From assembly GCA_030410095.1 (NCBI GenBank), contig JAUFRC010000001.1, positions 3,242,501 to 3,306,500 of the forward strand: a stretch of 64,000 nt of DNA, written 5' to 3'. Position 1 is the stretch's first letter. Each line of letters opens with the position of its first letter. Positions 40,957-50,847 of the stretch are shown here, one piece after another. The notes beneath the pieces are model-generated. The model worked only from the letters and a program-made list of their open reading frames with translations. It did no database searches and was not told the DNA's origin. This stretch comes from Paracoccus cavernae. GTDB taxonomy: Bacteria > Pseudomonadota > Alphaproteobacteria > Rhodobacterales > Rhodobacteraceae. A program made the translations under genes and the position numbers.

Positions 40957-43196
40957 ATGGCCGGACGCAATGACAGCGACTCGCGCAAACTGCTCAAGCG
41001 GTTGCGCGAGACACTTGCAGCACCGGGTGGTGGTCAGGATCGTCTTGACAACATCACCCACCACATTGCGGATTCGATGGGGACCGAGGTCTGCTCGATC
41101 TATCTCTTCCGTGATGCCGAAACGCTGGAGCTTTGTGCGACCGAGGGCCTCAAGCCGGATCGGTCCACAAGACCCGCCTGCGTCTGGGCGAGGGGCTGGT
41201 CGGGCGTGTCGCCCGTAACGCCCGCCCGATCAATACCGCCAATGCCCCTGCCGAACCCGGTTTCCGCTATATGCCCGAGACCGGCGAAGAGGTTTTCCCC
41301 AGTTTCCTCGGCGTGCCGATCCAGCGCGTCGGCGAGAAGCTTGGCGTTCTGGTCGTCCAGTCGCGCGAGGCGCAGCCCTTTACCGAAGACGACATCTACG
41401 GTCTCGAAGTCGTCGCGATGGTTCTGGCCGAGATGGCCGAGCTGGGCGCCTTCCTCGACCAGCAATCCGACAACCCGCAGATGCAGCACCGCTTCCCGAT
41501 CGTCATTCGCGGCACTTCGGGGCAGGAAGGCGCGGCCGAGGGCGGGTCTGGCTGCACGAGCCGCGCGTCGTCATCACCAATCCGGTAGGCGATGATCCGC
41601 AAAAGGAGCGCGCCCGCCTGATCGAGGCCGTGGCCATGCTGCGCAGCAATGTCGATGCCATGCTTTCGGCGACCGATGCGGCGGGCAAGGAATATACCGA
41701 GGTCATGGAGGCCTACCGCATGTTCGCCCATTCGCGCAGCTGGCTGCGCCGGATGGAGGAGGACATCGATCTCGGCCTGTCCGCCGAGGCCGCGGTGGAG
41801 AAAGAGCAATCCCTCGCGCGCGCGGCTCGAAAGCGCGGCCGATGCCTATCTGCGCGAGCGGCTCCATGATCTGGACGACCTCTCGAACCGCCTTTTGCGC
41901 ATTCTGACGGGGCAGGGGCGCGATACCGGCGCGGAGATGCCGGAAAATCCGATCCTGATCGCGCGCAATATCGGGCCTGCCGAACTGCTCGATTACGGCC
42001 GCAAGCTCAAGGGCGTGGTGCTCGAGGAAGGCTCTGTCGGCAGCCATGCCGCGATTGTCGCGCGCTCGCTGGCCATTCCGCTGATCATCCATGCCGGACG
42101 CATCACCTCCGAGGCACTCAACGGCGATCCGATCCTGATCGACGGCGATATGGGCATCGTCCATCTGCGCCCCGAGGAAACCATCGCTGCCGCTTTCCGC
42201 GACAAGATCGCCATGCAGGCCGAGGCGCAGAAGCGCTATGCCGGCCTGCGCGATCTGCCGGCGGAATCGCTCTGCGGTGCGCGCATCCAGCTTTACATGA
42301 ATGCCGGTCTGATGGCGGACCTGCCGAGCATGCAAAGCTCGGGTGCTGAAGGCGTCGGCCTTTTCCGCACCGAGCTGCAGTTCCTGACCCGCACCCATTT
42401 CCCGCGCCGGAGCGAGCTTGCGACGCTGTATTCGCATGTCCTCGACAGCGCTTTGGGCAAGCCGGTGATGTTCCGCACGCTCGATATCGGCTCGGACAAG
42501 GTGCTTCCCTATATGAAGCCCAATGACGAGCCCAACCCAGCGATGGGCTGGCGTGCGATCCGTGTCGGGCTCGACAAGCGCGGCGTGCTCAAGATGCAGT
42601 TGCAGGCGCTGATCCGCGCTGCTGCCGACCGTCCGCTCTACGTCATGTTCCCCTTCGTGACCGAAATGCCGGAATTTGAAGAGGCCCATCGCGTCTTGAT
42701 GGAATCTATCGCGCGCGAGCAGCGTCTGGGCCATCCCATGCCGAGCGACATCCGCGTCGGCGCGATGATCGAGACGCCCTCGATGGCCTATGCGCCCAAG
42801 AAGTTCTTCGAGATGTGCGATTTCATCTCGATCGGAGGCAACGACCTCAAACAGTTCTTCTTTGCCGCCGACCGCGAGAACGAACGCGTGCGCCGCCGCT
42901 ACGACACGCTCAGCGCCTCCTATCTCACGCTTCTGGACCTGATCCGGCAGCGGTGCGACGAGGCGCGCGTGCCTGTGTCCTTCTGTGGCGAGGATGCGGG
43001 CCGGCCGATCGAAGCGGTGACTTTCGCGGCCTTGGGCTTTCGCCGGCTCTCGATGCGTCCGGCCTCGATCGGGCCGGTCAAGCATCTGATCCGGCGCGTC
43101 AATCTGGCCGAGCTGCGCAAGGTCATCGACGAGGCCTGCGAGCAGGGCGTGACCAATCTGCGCCGACCGATCACGGAATGGATCGCGCGCCAGTAA
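40957..43196 (+). CDS. ptsP: Phosphoenolpyruvate-protein phosphotransferase, nitrogen PTS enzyme I (three frame breaks)
   Basis: First phospho-carrier of the PTS-Ntr regulatory chain. A GAF domain (DRLDNITHHIADSMGTEVCS, IYLFRDAETLELCATEGL, GVPIQRVGEKLGVLVVQS) precedes the PTS helices, the phosphohistidine site GSVGSHAAIVARSLAIP and a PEP-binding barrel (EGVGLFRTELQFLTR, VMFRTLDIGSDKVLPYM, ISIGGNDLKQFFFAADRENE). Breaks near 41163, 41543 and 41828 are each one base short in G/T/C runs. About 747 residues. Confidence 0.93.
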
Positions 43197-43311
43197 GCGT
43201 GCCATAAGCCTGCCGTGAGCGGGGCTTTGCCGTGGCGACCCGCCTGCGGCAATGGTCCTCTTGTCGCCGTCCCGACCGGCCTTATCTTTCAGAGATATCC
43301 GAGGAGAGGTC

Positions 43312-44264
43312 ATGACCGGATCCGACAGGCGACTCGATTTGTCAGGCAAGCGGCTTGTGGTCATTGTGAACCGCAAGTCCGGCAAGCGTGACGGCCCCTC
43401 TGCCGAGCAGGTTCTGCGCGAAAAGCTGGCGCCGAAAGTCGGCTCCTTCGATCTGCGCATCATCGACAAGGGACGCGACATCACCCGCACCGCCCAAGCC
43501 GCCGTGCGGGACGGGGCCGATATCGTCGCGGTTCTGGGCGGCGACGGCACGCAAACCGCGGTGGCGGGCGTGCTTGCCGGTACCGATGTCGCCATGGCGG
43601 TCCTGCCGACCGGCACGTTCAACTATTTCGCGCGCGAGATCGGCGTGGGCGAGAGCTGGGGCGAGGCGCTCGAGGCTTTGCTGGACGGCGAGCTTGCCAA
43701 AGTATCGGTGGGCGAGGTCAACGGGCGGGTTTTCTCAACAACACCAGTTTCGGCGCCTATCCCGAGATCCTCGAAAAGCGCGAGAGCCATTACAAACGCT
43801 GGGGCCGCTCGCGGATCAGGGCCTATTGGGCGGTTCTGGTCGCGATCAAGGATCTGCGACGGCCGATGCATCTCGAGGTGACCGTTGATGGCGAAAGCCG
43901 CAGCTACGATACCGCTTTGGCCTTTGTCGCGAAAAATGCGCTCCAGCTTGAGACGCTTGGCCTCGACGGGGGCGAGGCGGTCCGTGCCGGTCACTTCGCG
44001 CTCTTTGTCGCCCATGCGCAAAAGCCCCTCGCGCTGGTCGGCGCGGCCTTGCGGCTGGCCCTGGGGCGGGTGGCCCACGGGCGCGATTTCGACATGGTGA
44101 TCTCTGACGAGATCGAGATCGCCCCGCGCCCCTCCCGCCGCCTCGTTGCCTATGACGGGGAAAAGGCGCGGATGCGCGGCCCGTTCCATCTGCGCGTCCG
44201 GCCCGAGAGCCTGCTGGTCGTCGTCCCGCGCAAGGTTGGCGCTGCGGAGGGCAGGTCATCGTGA
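43312..44264 (+). CDS. Diacylglycerol/lipid kinase family protein (frame break)
   Basis: Predicted lipid kinase. The ATP-binding core is VVIVNRKSGKRDGPSAEQV and AVLGGDGTQTAVAGVLAGTD with the GGDGT motif near residue 82, then LPTGTFNYFAREIGVG. After a break near 43735 (TTTTC) come NNTSFGAYPEILEKRESHYK, a typical segment, and the C-terminal beta domain. About 317 residues. The start MTGSDRRLDLSGKR follows GAGGAG-type signals. Its stop overlaps the next GTG by four bases. Confidence 0.87.
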
Positions 44265-45087
44265 GGACGCGGCTGGCCTGTCTGTCGGATCTGCATTTCG
44301 GACAAGAGCGCAAGGATCTGGTCGAACCCCTGTTTCGCGCGATCCAAAGCGCGGGAGCCGATATGGTCGTCGTGGCGGGCGATCTCGTCCAGCGCGCGCG
44401 GCGTGACCAGTTCGAGGCGGCTTTGGCCTTTCTCGACCGGCTGAATGCGCCGTGGATGGCGGTTCCGGGCAATCACGACATTCCGCTGCTCGATCCGGTG
44501 GCGCGGCTCTTTCATCCGTTCAACGCCTTTCGCCGCCATGTCGCCTCGGATCTCGGGCCCGAGCGCCGCATCGGGGATTTGCGCCTGCTCGGGGCCAACA
44601 GCGTCGACCCCCTGCGCTGGCGTCGCGGCGTCGCCCGCCCCGAAGAGGTCGCGCGGATTGCTGCCTTGCTGCGCGAGGGCCGGCGGGGCTGACCAATCTG
44701 ATGGTCTTCCACCATCCGTTTTCCGAGCCCGAGGGCTTTTCCAAAGGCGAGACCCGCGGTGCGGATCAGGCGCTGGAACAGCTCGGCGCGGCGGGGCTGG
44801 ATCTGATCGTGTCGGGGCATCTCCATCACTGGAATCCGGGGCCGGGGATTTCGGCGGAAGCGGGGCGGAAAATCCTCCAGCTCCAGCTCGGCACGGCACT
44901 CAGCGGGCGCGCGGGCGAGACAGGCCATATGTTCGCGACGCTTGATTTCGAGGATACGGATTTCGACGAATGCGCGCTGACCGTCACGCCGTGGTTCGCC
45001 GATGACGGCCTGCTGGAATATCTGGCCGCCCCCGCTTTGCGCTACGGGCGGCGCGAGGGCTTTGGTATCTGCTCTAGGGGCGCGTGA
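44261..45087 (+). CDS. Metallophosphoesterase, calcineurin-like (frame break)
   Basis: Predicted dinuclear-metal phosphoesterase, perhaps acting on a cyclic nucleotide or phospholipid. Metal ligands appear as SDLHFG, AGDLVQRAR and VPGNHDIPL, then after a break near 44690 (GGCGGGG) FHHPFS and SGHLHHWN. About 275 residues. Coupled to the lipid kinase gene by an overlap, suggesting a linked lipid task. Confidence 0.88.
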
Positions 45088-45095
45088 ACGACAAA

Positions 45096-45121
45096 GGCCG
45101 GAGGGCGCAATGCCTCCGGCC
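45096..45121 (-). terminator. Intrinsic terminator-like hairpin downstream of the DJ-1/PfpI 3' fragment
   Basis: GGCCGGAGG and CCTCCGGCC pair perfectly around eight bases, with TTTG on the minus-strand side. It faces the minus-strand DJ-1 fragment, supporting that this fragment keeps the gene's original orientation. Confidence 0.6.
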
Positions 45122-45173
45122 CGTGCAATGTTTCATGTCCGTTGCGAGCGCTCGGGGCGGAAAGCCCGCGAGA

Positions 45174-45346
45174 TCAGGCGCTTTTGAGCAGCTTGATCAC
45201 CGCTTCCGCCGTCACGCCGGCCGAGACCTGCTGCTGGCCGGTGACGAGATTGCCGTCCACCACCGCATGCGGGGTCCAGGGGCCAGCGCGATATAGTCGG
45301 CACCGGCAAGGCGCAGACGATCCTCGAGCAGCCAGGGCGCGTCAGC
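45174..45346 (-). pseudogene. C-terminal part of a DJ-1/PfpI protein, separated by inversion
   Basis: Read on the minus strand, the codons give ADAPWLLEDRLRLAGADYIA, then with one missing C restored near 45276 APWTPHAVVDGNLVTGQQQV and SAGVTAEAVIKLLKSA with a TGA at 45174. This is exactly the missing end of the protein encoded on the plus strand from 45386. It has no start of its own. Joined to residues 1-183 of the other part it yields a normal 240-residue DJ-1/PfpI protein. Confidence 0.85.
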
Positions 45347-45385
45347 ACATCAGCCGCCGCCAATGTGCTTCTTTGGAGAAGATGA

Positions 45386-45970
45386 ATGACCAAAGTTCTA
45401 ATGATTCTGACTGGCGCGGATACCTGGACCATGAAAAGCGGCACGCGGCACCCCACGGGGTACTGGGCCGAAGAATTCATGCGCCCACATCAGGCCTTCC
45501 TCGCCGAGGGCTACCAAGTCGATATCGCTACCCCGCAGGGTCGCCAGCCGGTCGTCGACGAGCTGAGCCTGTCTCTGGGCTATAACGACAATGACCAGAA
45601 GTCGGTCGACGACCAGCGCGCCTATATCGCAGGCGTTGCCGCGCTCAAGGCACCGCTGGTTCTGGGCAAGGTCAATGCTGCCGATTACGACGCGGTTTTC
45701 GTCGTCGGCGGGCACGGCCCGATGCAGGATCTCGCGGTCGATCCCGATATCGGCAATCTCGCCAATGCGATCCTGAGCAATCCGAAAAAGGTCTTCTCGG
45801 CGGTTTGCCACGGTCCGGCCAGCCTGCTGTCGATCTTCGACAAGGACGGCAACTGGCTGTTCAAAGGCCGCAAGCTGACCGGCTTCAGCAATGCCGAGGA
45901 AACCCAGGCAACCTTTGCCGGTGAGCGTGTCGCCGAGCCGGATGCGACCGGCGTACCAGACCGTATTTAG
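45386..45970 (+). pseudogene. N-terminal part of a DJ-1/PfpI (HchA-like) protein, 3' end replaced
   Basis: DJ-1/PfpI family members act as glyoxalases, chaperones or amidases. The part from MTKVLMILTGADTWTMKSGT keeps the Glu-type site (AEEFMRPHQAFLAEGY) and the nucleophile Cys 141 with His 142 in FSAVCHGPASLL. It stays family-like through TGFSNAEETQATFAGERVA (residue 183), then ends in eleven unrelated residues. The real end lies upstream on the minus strand (45174-45346). A good ribosome-binding site (GGAGAAG) precedes the start. The product as read would lack the last strand and helix. Confidence 0.85.
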
Positions 45971-45971
45971 C

Positions 45972-45992
45972 ACTCATAATAGGCAAATGAGT
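45972..45992 (-). promoter_or_regulatory. Inverted repeat, likely former operator of the DJ-1/PfpI gene
   Basis: ACTCAT and ATGAGT lie nine bases apart in an AT-rich patch right of the DJ-1 N-terminal part. If that part is turned back, this site falls in the promoter region of the gene. Between it and phzF (46218) no other gene is supported. Confidence 0.35.
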
Positions 45993-46218
45993 AAAAACGA
46001 TGTGAGGTAATGGAGCTAATTGCTTTTTTAAGAGATGCACGCTGGGTGATGTATCCACAGGAAAGACACTTTTCCCGACGGAAAAAATGCGGCCTGCGCG
46101 GCAAGGTCGCGCGGCAAGGGATCGCTGCCCAATCGCAGATCGGGCTGGCGCGGGCGCAGGTGCAAAGCGCGCGCGATCCGGCAAGGGGCGGAAAAGCGGA
46201 GCCGGTCATCCGGACCTG

Positions 46219-47016
46219 TTACGCAGTCTCCGGCAGGAAAACCGTCGCCTCCATGAAGGTCACGGCATTGCCGGCCAGCAGCACGCGCGTCTCGGTCAGC
46301 GTGCAGTCAAGCCAGCCGCCGCGCGGCGAAGCCTGAAAGGCCATCAGCCGGTTGCGCCCCAGCTTTTCGGCCCAATAGGGTACGAGCGTCGCGTGGATGG
46401 ACCCCGTGACCGGATCTTCGGGAATGCCTGCGCCGGGGGCAAAGTAGCGCGACACGAAATCCGCCCGCGCGTCCTCGGTATCGCGCCCCGTGACCACAAG
46501 GCCGATATGGCCAAGCTTCGCGATCGCCGCGAGATCGGGCTCGAAGGCGCGAACGGCTTCGGCGCTGCCGAGGTCCGCGAAGACATTCTCGAAGTTGCGA
46601 AAGATCCGAACGGGGGTGACGGAAAGATACCCGCGATCTCGCGAGGCAGGCTCTCTACGGCTTCGGGGGCAGGCGGGGAATGTCGAGCCGGTAGCCGCGA
46701 TCCTCCTTCGACACGCGCAGTTCTCCGACGCGTGTGTGGAAGGTCAGTTCGGATCGGCCCCTTTTTGGGTGAACAGGATATGCGCCGTTGCAAGCGTGGC
46801 ATGCCCGCAGAAGTCCACCTCATACGCGGGGGCAAACCAGCGCAGATCCCACGCGCCATCCGGTCGCGGTTTGACAAAGGCCGTCTCGGCGAGGTTGTTT
46901 TCGCGTGTGATCGCCAGCATCAGCGCGTCGGGAAGCCAGTCCTCGAGCACGAGAACGGCAGCCGGATTGCCCGCGAAGAGCTGATCGGCAAAGGCATCGA
47001 CCTGATACATGCGCAT
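46219..47016 (-). CDS. PhzF-family isomerase/epimerase-like protein (two or three frame breaks)
   Basis: Member of the PhzF fold, whose proteins include phenazine-pathway isomerase and many with unknown substrates. The start MRMYQVDAFADQLFAGNPAA, ENNLAETAFVKPRPDGAW and GHATLATAHILF with the catalytic Glu in NNLAETAF are clear, and the end has FVSRYFAPGAGIPEDPVTGS and HATLVPYWAEKLGRNRL. Breaks near 46745, 46665 and 46500. About 265 residues when joined. No phenazine genes are near, so a general name is best. Confidence 0.85.
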
Positions 47017-47172
47017 GGGGTGATCTCGTGTTGGGGACGGTTGGCCGGACTATAGCGGAAGCAATGGGCCTGCGCCACGCGTGCCGTTGGTCCGCCCTCG
47101 ACCGGCGCGCGATACGCGTCGAAAACCTGCCCGAAAACGGGAGTAATCTGGCACAGATGGAAAAGGAGGAAG

Positions 47173-47249
47173 TGGCGGACCCAGAGCGATTCGAACGCCC
47201 GACCCCCAGATTCGTAGTCTGGTGCTCTATCCAGCTGAGCTATGGGTCC
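47173..47249 (-). tRNA. tRNA-Arg (ACG), left copy
   Basis: 77 nt on the minus strand: acceptor GGACCCA/TGGGTCC, D arm with GCTCAGCTGGATAGAGC, anticodon loop CTACGAA with ACG, T loop TTCGAAT, encoded CCA. All 77 bases equal those at 50758-50834. Confidence 0.95.
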
Positions 47250-47602
47250 ACTGTGAGCGGGTGTTTAGTGCGAGTTGACGGGAGGGGCAAGAGCGTTTTT
47301 CCATGAATCGCATCGCGACGCGATTGTTTTTGCGCGGGGGCGGGTGGTCTGCAATCTTGAGGCCGATTGTGCGGCGTGACGCGAAAGGGTGCGGCTGATG
47401 CGGCGAAGATCCGTGATAGCGGCATGCCGGACAACTCGAACGGCTTGGGGTCTGCCTGCGGTCGTTGAGCGATGGTTATGACTGCGCGCCGGATCGAAGA
47501 TTCGTGAACGGCGCCTCGCAGAACGGCTGGCCACGATTGTCGGGAGCAGATGCCCCATACCGACCGTCAGCGGGCTGCGTCAGGGCGACGGAGGTTGCGC
47601 GT
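47250..47602. other. Intergenic stretch of 353 bp
   Basis: Between tRNA-Arg and the GFA gene. No protein-like frame, repeat or strong hairpin was recognised. Confidence 0.5.
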
Positions 47603-48034
47603 TCAGGAAGCAGATGGCGTTTGCGTCGGGCAGAATCTCAGTACGCCTGCCAATTCGTCCTTTTCGCGGGTGTCGGCCGAATGCCGCGTTCCGTCCCAAA
47701 CCGGAACCTCGCGAAAATCAAACGGGCTGACGTTTTCGAGGCAGGCAACATTGATCCCGTAATGTGCCGGATTGGATCGGCGCCGATGATGCGTATAGAT
47801 GCCGCATGTTTTGCAGAAATAGTGCTTCGCCGTTCTCGTATGGAATTGGTACAGCCCGAGGTTTCCTTCGCCTGTCAGGAATGTCAGATCCTCGATCTTG
47901 GCAGAGGCGGTGACGGCGCCTCTCATGCTGCAAAGCGAGCATGAGCATCGGCTCACCTCGGCGGGATTTCCGATCAGCCGCACGGTAAACGTCACGGCCC
48001 TGCAATGACAGGCGGCATTGTGGAGGCCATGCAT
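47603..48034 (-). CDS. GFA-family (glutathione-dependent formaldehyde-activating-like) zinc protein
   Basis: Intact, 143 residues from MHGLHNAACHCRAVTFTV. Zinc ligands appear as CHC (residues 9-11), RCSCSLC and HYFCKTCGIYTHH, which is the GFA/CENP-V pattern. Family members may bind glutathione or metals; the enzyme activity is doubtful for most. The start was chosen just before the first Cys motif. Accessory position between tRNA-Arg copies. Confidence 0.87.
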   Translation of the reverse strand: MHGLHNAACHCRAVTFTVRLIGNPAEVSRCSCSLCSMRGAVTASAKIEDLTFLTGEGNLGLYQFHTRTAKHYFCKTCGIYTHHRRRSNPAHYGINVACLENVSPFDFREVPVWDGTRHSADTREKDELAGVLRFCPTQTPSAS

Positions 48035-48176
48035 ATGCGTCACCGGAGCTACCTCATGATGCCGAAGCTGAGATGATCTTAGCCAAGAGACCTCTGCCCG
48101 CAATGGCCAAGGGGATCTTGGCCCTGGCTTGGCGCTCGCCGTCGGAGCGGTGGAGTGCTGCGCATAGTCTTCCCCG

Positions 48177-48586
48177 CTACTTCAGCCTGAAAAGGGTTTC
48201 GCGCTCTCCCGAAATATTGAGATCGTCCGAAAAGCCGATTTCGTGGGCGCCGCAGCGTTGCAGCAAGGCCCGCATCGCAAGGTTGGAGCTTTCGGTGGAG
48301 GCGTAAAGACGCAGCCACCGAGGGCAGGACTTTGCCCCTCCACCAGCGCCCGGCCAACGCCCTGCCTTCGTGACGAGGGGGCCACGCACAGGATCGAAAG
48401 AAGCGGCCAACCCATAAATTCTGAGGGCGCTACTTTGACATAGCCAATGACCGCATCGTCGAGCGCGGCAACCAGGAGGCTGCCCTGCTGCATGTCGATG
48501 CGGCGATCGCCCATGAACTCGTCGAAGCTTTTGAGCGCGGGATAATCGCGTATTTCGCAAGATCTGATGATGGTCTCCGGTCGCAT
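48177..48586 (-). CDS. GNAT acetyltransferase (frame break)
   Basis: N-acetyltransferase of unknown substrate, about 137 residues. It starts MRPETIIRSCEIRDYPALKS, has VGYVKVAPSEF-like IGYVKVAPSEFMGWPLLSIL and the acetyl-CoA loop APSSRRQGVGRALVEG. After a break near 48318 (CCACC/CCCC) it ends LRLYASTESSNLAMRALLQR and CGAHEIGFSDDLNISGERE, a typical last helix and strand. The substrate cannot be told. Confidence 0.8.
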
Positions 48587-48765
48587 GGGCCCTCCCCAAG
48601 CCAGCATCGTGCTTGGCGGAGGGCGATGCAATGGAGGCTGCGCTCGAAACATCGATAAGCCGCCTCGGGCCGAACGGCCAACGGGGGCTGGCTGGTAAGA
48701 CTTCGTGGCCCGCGCGCCTTGAGCGTGATGAGTCTGATGAGCGGATTGCTGGGCGGACGAAACTA

Positions 48766-49466
48766 TCATTCCCCCGCTTGTCGTTCCCGATACCCCAGAA
48801 GTCGTTTGTCGCGGCATTTGCATAAAAGCCTTCGAAGAAGGCCTCTGGCCGGGCCTTGGAAAGCGATCCAGCAGTTTGGCAGACGAGCCAATAGTGGTAA
48901 TCCGTGTAGATCGCAGCGTAGAAGGAACCGTCCAATGCGGCGAACTCCGAGAATTCGTTGATCTGTTCGGGATCAGCGAGATTCGGGATCGGTAGTTGCT
49001 CTCGCCTCGCCGGATGGCCGTCTCCAGCGAGGACGGTATGTTGGCCGGCAGCGGTGGCAAAATCGCTGAAAAAGCACTCGAACGGGGAGGATGGCCGCCC
49101 CTCATCGGGCGGATACAGATGACCCTCTCGACAATGTTTCAGCAGCAGCTCGGTGCTCTTCACCGAGGCATATTCGGGTGCGATACGCTTCGAGCCGGTT
49201 AGGCGGAGCGCCTGATTGACGACCGCAATTGTTTCGAACCCGCACAGCGTTGCGACCTCCGCCCAAGTGACTGCGCATTCTTTCCCGCTTCTTTTGGCCC
49301 GAGCCACGATTTCGGGCGGTGTCCAATTGCTGTTCCGGAACGGTTCCCCGCCATGAATTTTGATGAAAGGGTTCAAGGCGACGAAAACCGATTGGAAATG
49401 CGGGCCGAACCAGTCGAGATAAGGCACCTCATCGCGCGGCGGGTATGAGTAGGAAGGTATGGGCAT
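48766..49466 (-). CDS. DUF2711-like protein (3' end uncertain)
   Basis: About 230 residues from MPIPSYSYPPRDEVPYLDWF. PHFQSVFVALNPFIKIHGGE, CAVTWAEVATLCGFETIAVV and YAAIYTDYHYWLVCQTAGSL, ending EAFFEGFYANAATNDFWGIG, follow the pattern of the unknown-function DUF2711 family; this match is from memory. In the present frame translation runs on into the GNAT gene, while a one-base change near 48780 would stop at 48766, after the last family-like residues. The end is therefore a judgement. Confidence 0.5.
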
Positions 49467-49827
49467 CGCGGCTCCTTTGGAAGCAGGCTGACCTGCGACG
49501 TTCGTCCGGTCAATGATCGCGACGGATCTGCGCGGCAATGGAATGACCACCGATGCCAATGGGGCTGGGAGAAAATGCCGACAAAAGCCGGCACTCTCGG
49601 GCTGGCGATGGGGGCGTCGGATTTCGGAGATTCCGAGAGGCGAAGCGAAGATTTTCTGCGCCTGACGGACGGCAGGGGCAGTGACCTCCACCCCAATCGT
49701 CGAGCAAAGCTGCTTTACAGAGCCGCAGGTGAAGCGTCTGCATTGTGGGACAAAGCTGCCGTTAGCACTTTCGGCATGACCGGTTATCATTCACCCTGTC
49801 GTCGCTTGATCGAGGAATTACCGCTAT
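49467..49827. other. Divergent intergenic stretch of 361 bp
   Basis: Lies between the DUF2711-like gene (minus) and a GNAT gene (plus), so it should contain both promoters. No family-like frame was found. Confidence 0.45.
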
Positions 49828-50304
49828 ATGAAACCGGCTATCCAAGGATCAAAACCTTTGTTTGAACTGCGCGGCGCCAGAGAAGAGGAACGCGACCAGA
49901 TTGCAAAAATCTGGCATACAAGCGCTAGCTTGCCCGATGTCGGGCCGCCCCAGATGCCGTCCTATGAAGTCCTCCGAGCGCGTGTAGACGAAGAGCTGGC
50001 CTCGGGCTGGTCGGTGACGGTGGCGGTTGCCGGAGGCGAAATAGCTGGGTTCGTTGCCCTGAGGCCCGCGGAAAATTATCTTGCTGAGCTTTTCGTCAGT
50101 CCGTCACATTTGGGGTGCGGATTGGGGAAGCGGTTGCTGGACCATGCCAAGAGCGTCATGCAGGACGGGTTCACATTGTTCACCACCACCAAGAATGCGC
50201 GGGCGCGGCGTTTCTACGAACGCGAGGGGCTTACTCTGGAGCGCGAGAGCCTGCATCCACGTGCAGGCCATCCAATTACATACTATTGCTGGAACGGCGG
50301 CTAA
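49828..50304 (+). CDS. GNAT acetyltransferase
   Basis: Intact, 158 residues. The N-terminal PLFELRGAREEERDQIAKIW and the core ENYLAELFVSPSHLGCGLGK (acetyl-CoA loop), then TLFTTTKNARARRFYEREGL and ERESLHPRAGHPITYYCW give a full GNAT fold. The start ATG at 49828 lacks a strong ribosome-binding site; alternatives inside are possible. Substrate unknown. Confidence 0.85.
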   Translation: MKPAIQGSKPLFELRGAREEERDQIAKIWHTSASLPDVGPPQMPSYEVLRARVDEELASGWSVTVAVAGGEIAGFVALRPAENYLAELFVSPSHLGCGLGKRLLDHAKSVMQDGFTLFTTTKNARARRFYEREGLTLERESLHPRAGHPITYYCWNGG

Positions 50305-50362
50305 GCAAACGAAGCGGTCGTTGAGACTAGCAACATGACGATTGTTGGGCGATACAGGGATA

Positions 50363-50685
50363 ATGAGCAACATCCTGTTCGTTTGTGGCAAAGCCCGTAA
50401 AGAAGCCCAACTGCGGCAGCAGTCGCGGCAGAGCTTCTTGGTCACTCAACTGACTTTGCGGGGTTGAGTGCTGATGCTGACGAACGCATTTCTGCTGAGC
50501 ATTTGCACTGGGCCGACATGATCGTGGTCATGGAGAAGGCTCATCTTTCGCGCCTCACACGCCAAATGAAAACACATCTCAAAGCGAAGCGGTTGGTTTG
50601 CCTGGATATACCGGACAACTTTGAGTTCATGCAGCTAGAGTTGGTCGAACTTCTGACCGCACGATTGGCGCGAATTGTCCGCTAA
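50363..50685 (+). CDS. Small low-molecular-weight tyrosine-phosphatase-like protein (frame break)
   Basis: About 107 residues. The start MSNILFVCGKARKRSPTAAA holds the CX5R(S) phosphatase loop (C8 to R14) once one base is restored near 50403. It continues VAAELLGHSTDFAGLSADAD, RISAEHLHWADMIVVMEKAH, and ends with LVCLDIPDNFEFMQLELVEL, as in the predicted tyrosine-phosphatase COG of small proteins. The DP motif of classic enzymes is replaced by DIPD. Whether it acts on proteins is unknown. Confidence 0.8.
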
Positions 50686-50757
50686 CGACTCAAAGCATTC
50701 ATGACCTAGGACCGACCAAAAGCCGGAAACATCCATCACGCGATATGAAGGGGAAAG

Positions 50758-50834
50758 TGGCGGACCCAGAGCGATTCGAACGCCCGACCCCCAGATTCGT
50801 AGTCTGGTGCTCTATCCAGCTGAGCTATGGGTCC
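50758..50834 (-). tRNA. tRNA-Arg (ACG), right copy
   Basis: Base-for-base copy of the tRNA at 47173-47249 with encoded CCA; only the flanks differ. It lies 13 nt from the end of the histidine kinase gene. Confidence 0.95.
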
Positions 50835-50847
50835 GTGTGAGGGTGAT

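Larger units (their letters stand above)
47173..50834. other. Accessory segment bounded by two identical tRNA-Arg genes
   Basis: The two 77-nt tRNA-Arg(ACG) genes are identical and in direct orientation, 3.5 kb apart. Between them lie only accessory-type genes (GFA, GNAT, DUF2711-like, GNAT, small tyrosine-phosphatase-like) on both strands, with long gaps. No integrase is present. Gain of the segment together with a tRNA copy, or recombination between the copies, is likely but inferred. Confidence 0.55.

Noticed and set aside
41703..43622. A long minus-strand frame opposite ptsP
   Set aside because: Shadow of the EI-Ntr codons; no domain pattern.
45346..45935. Site-specific phase-variation switch in the DJ-1/PfpI gene
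   Set aside because: No inverted repeats of useful length at the two joints and no invertase gene nearby; the inversion is kept as an observation but a dedicated switch is not supported.
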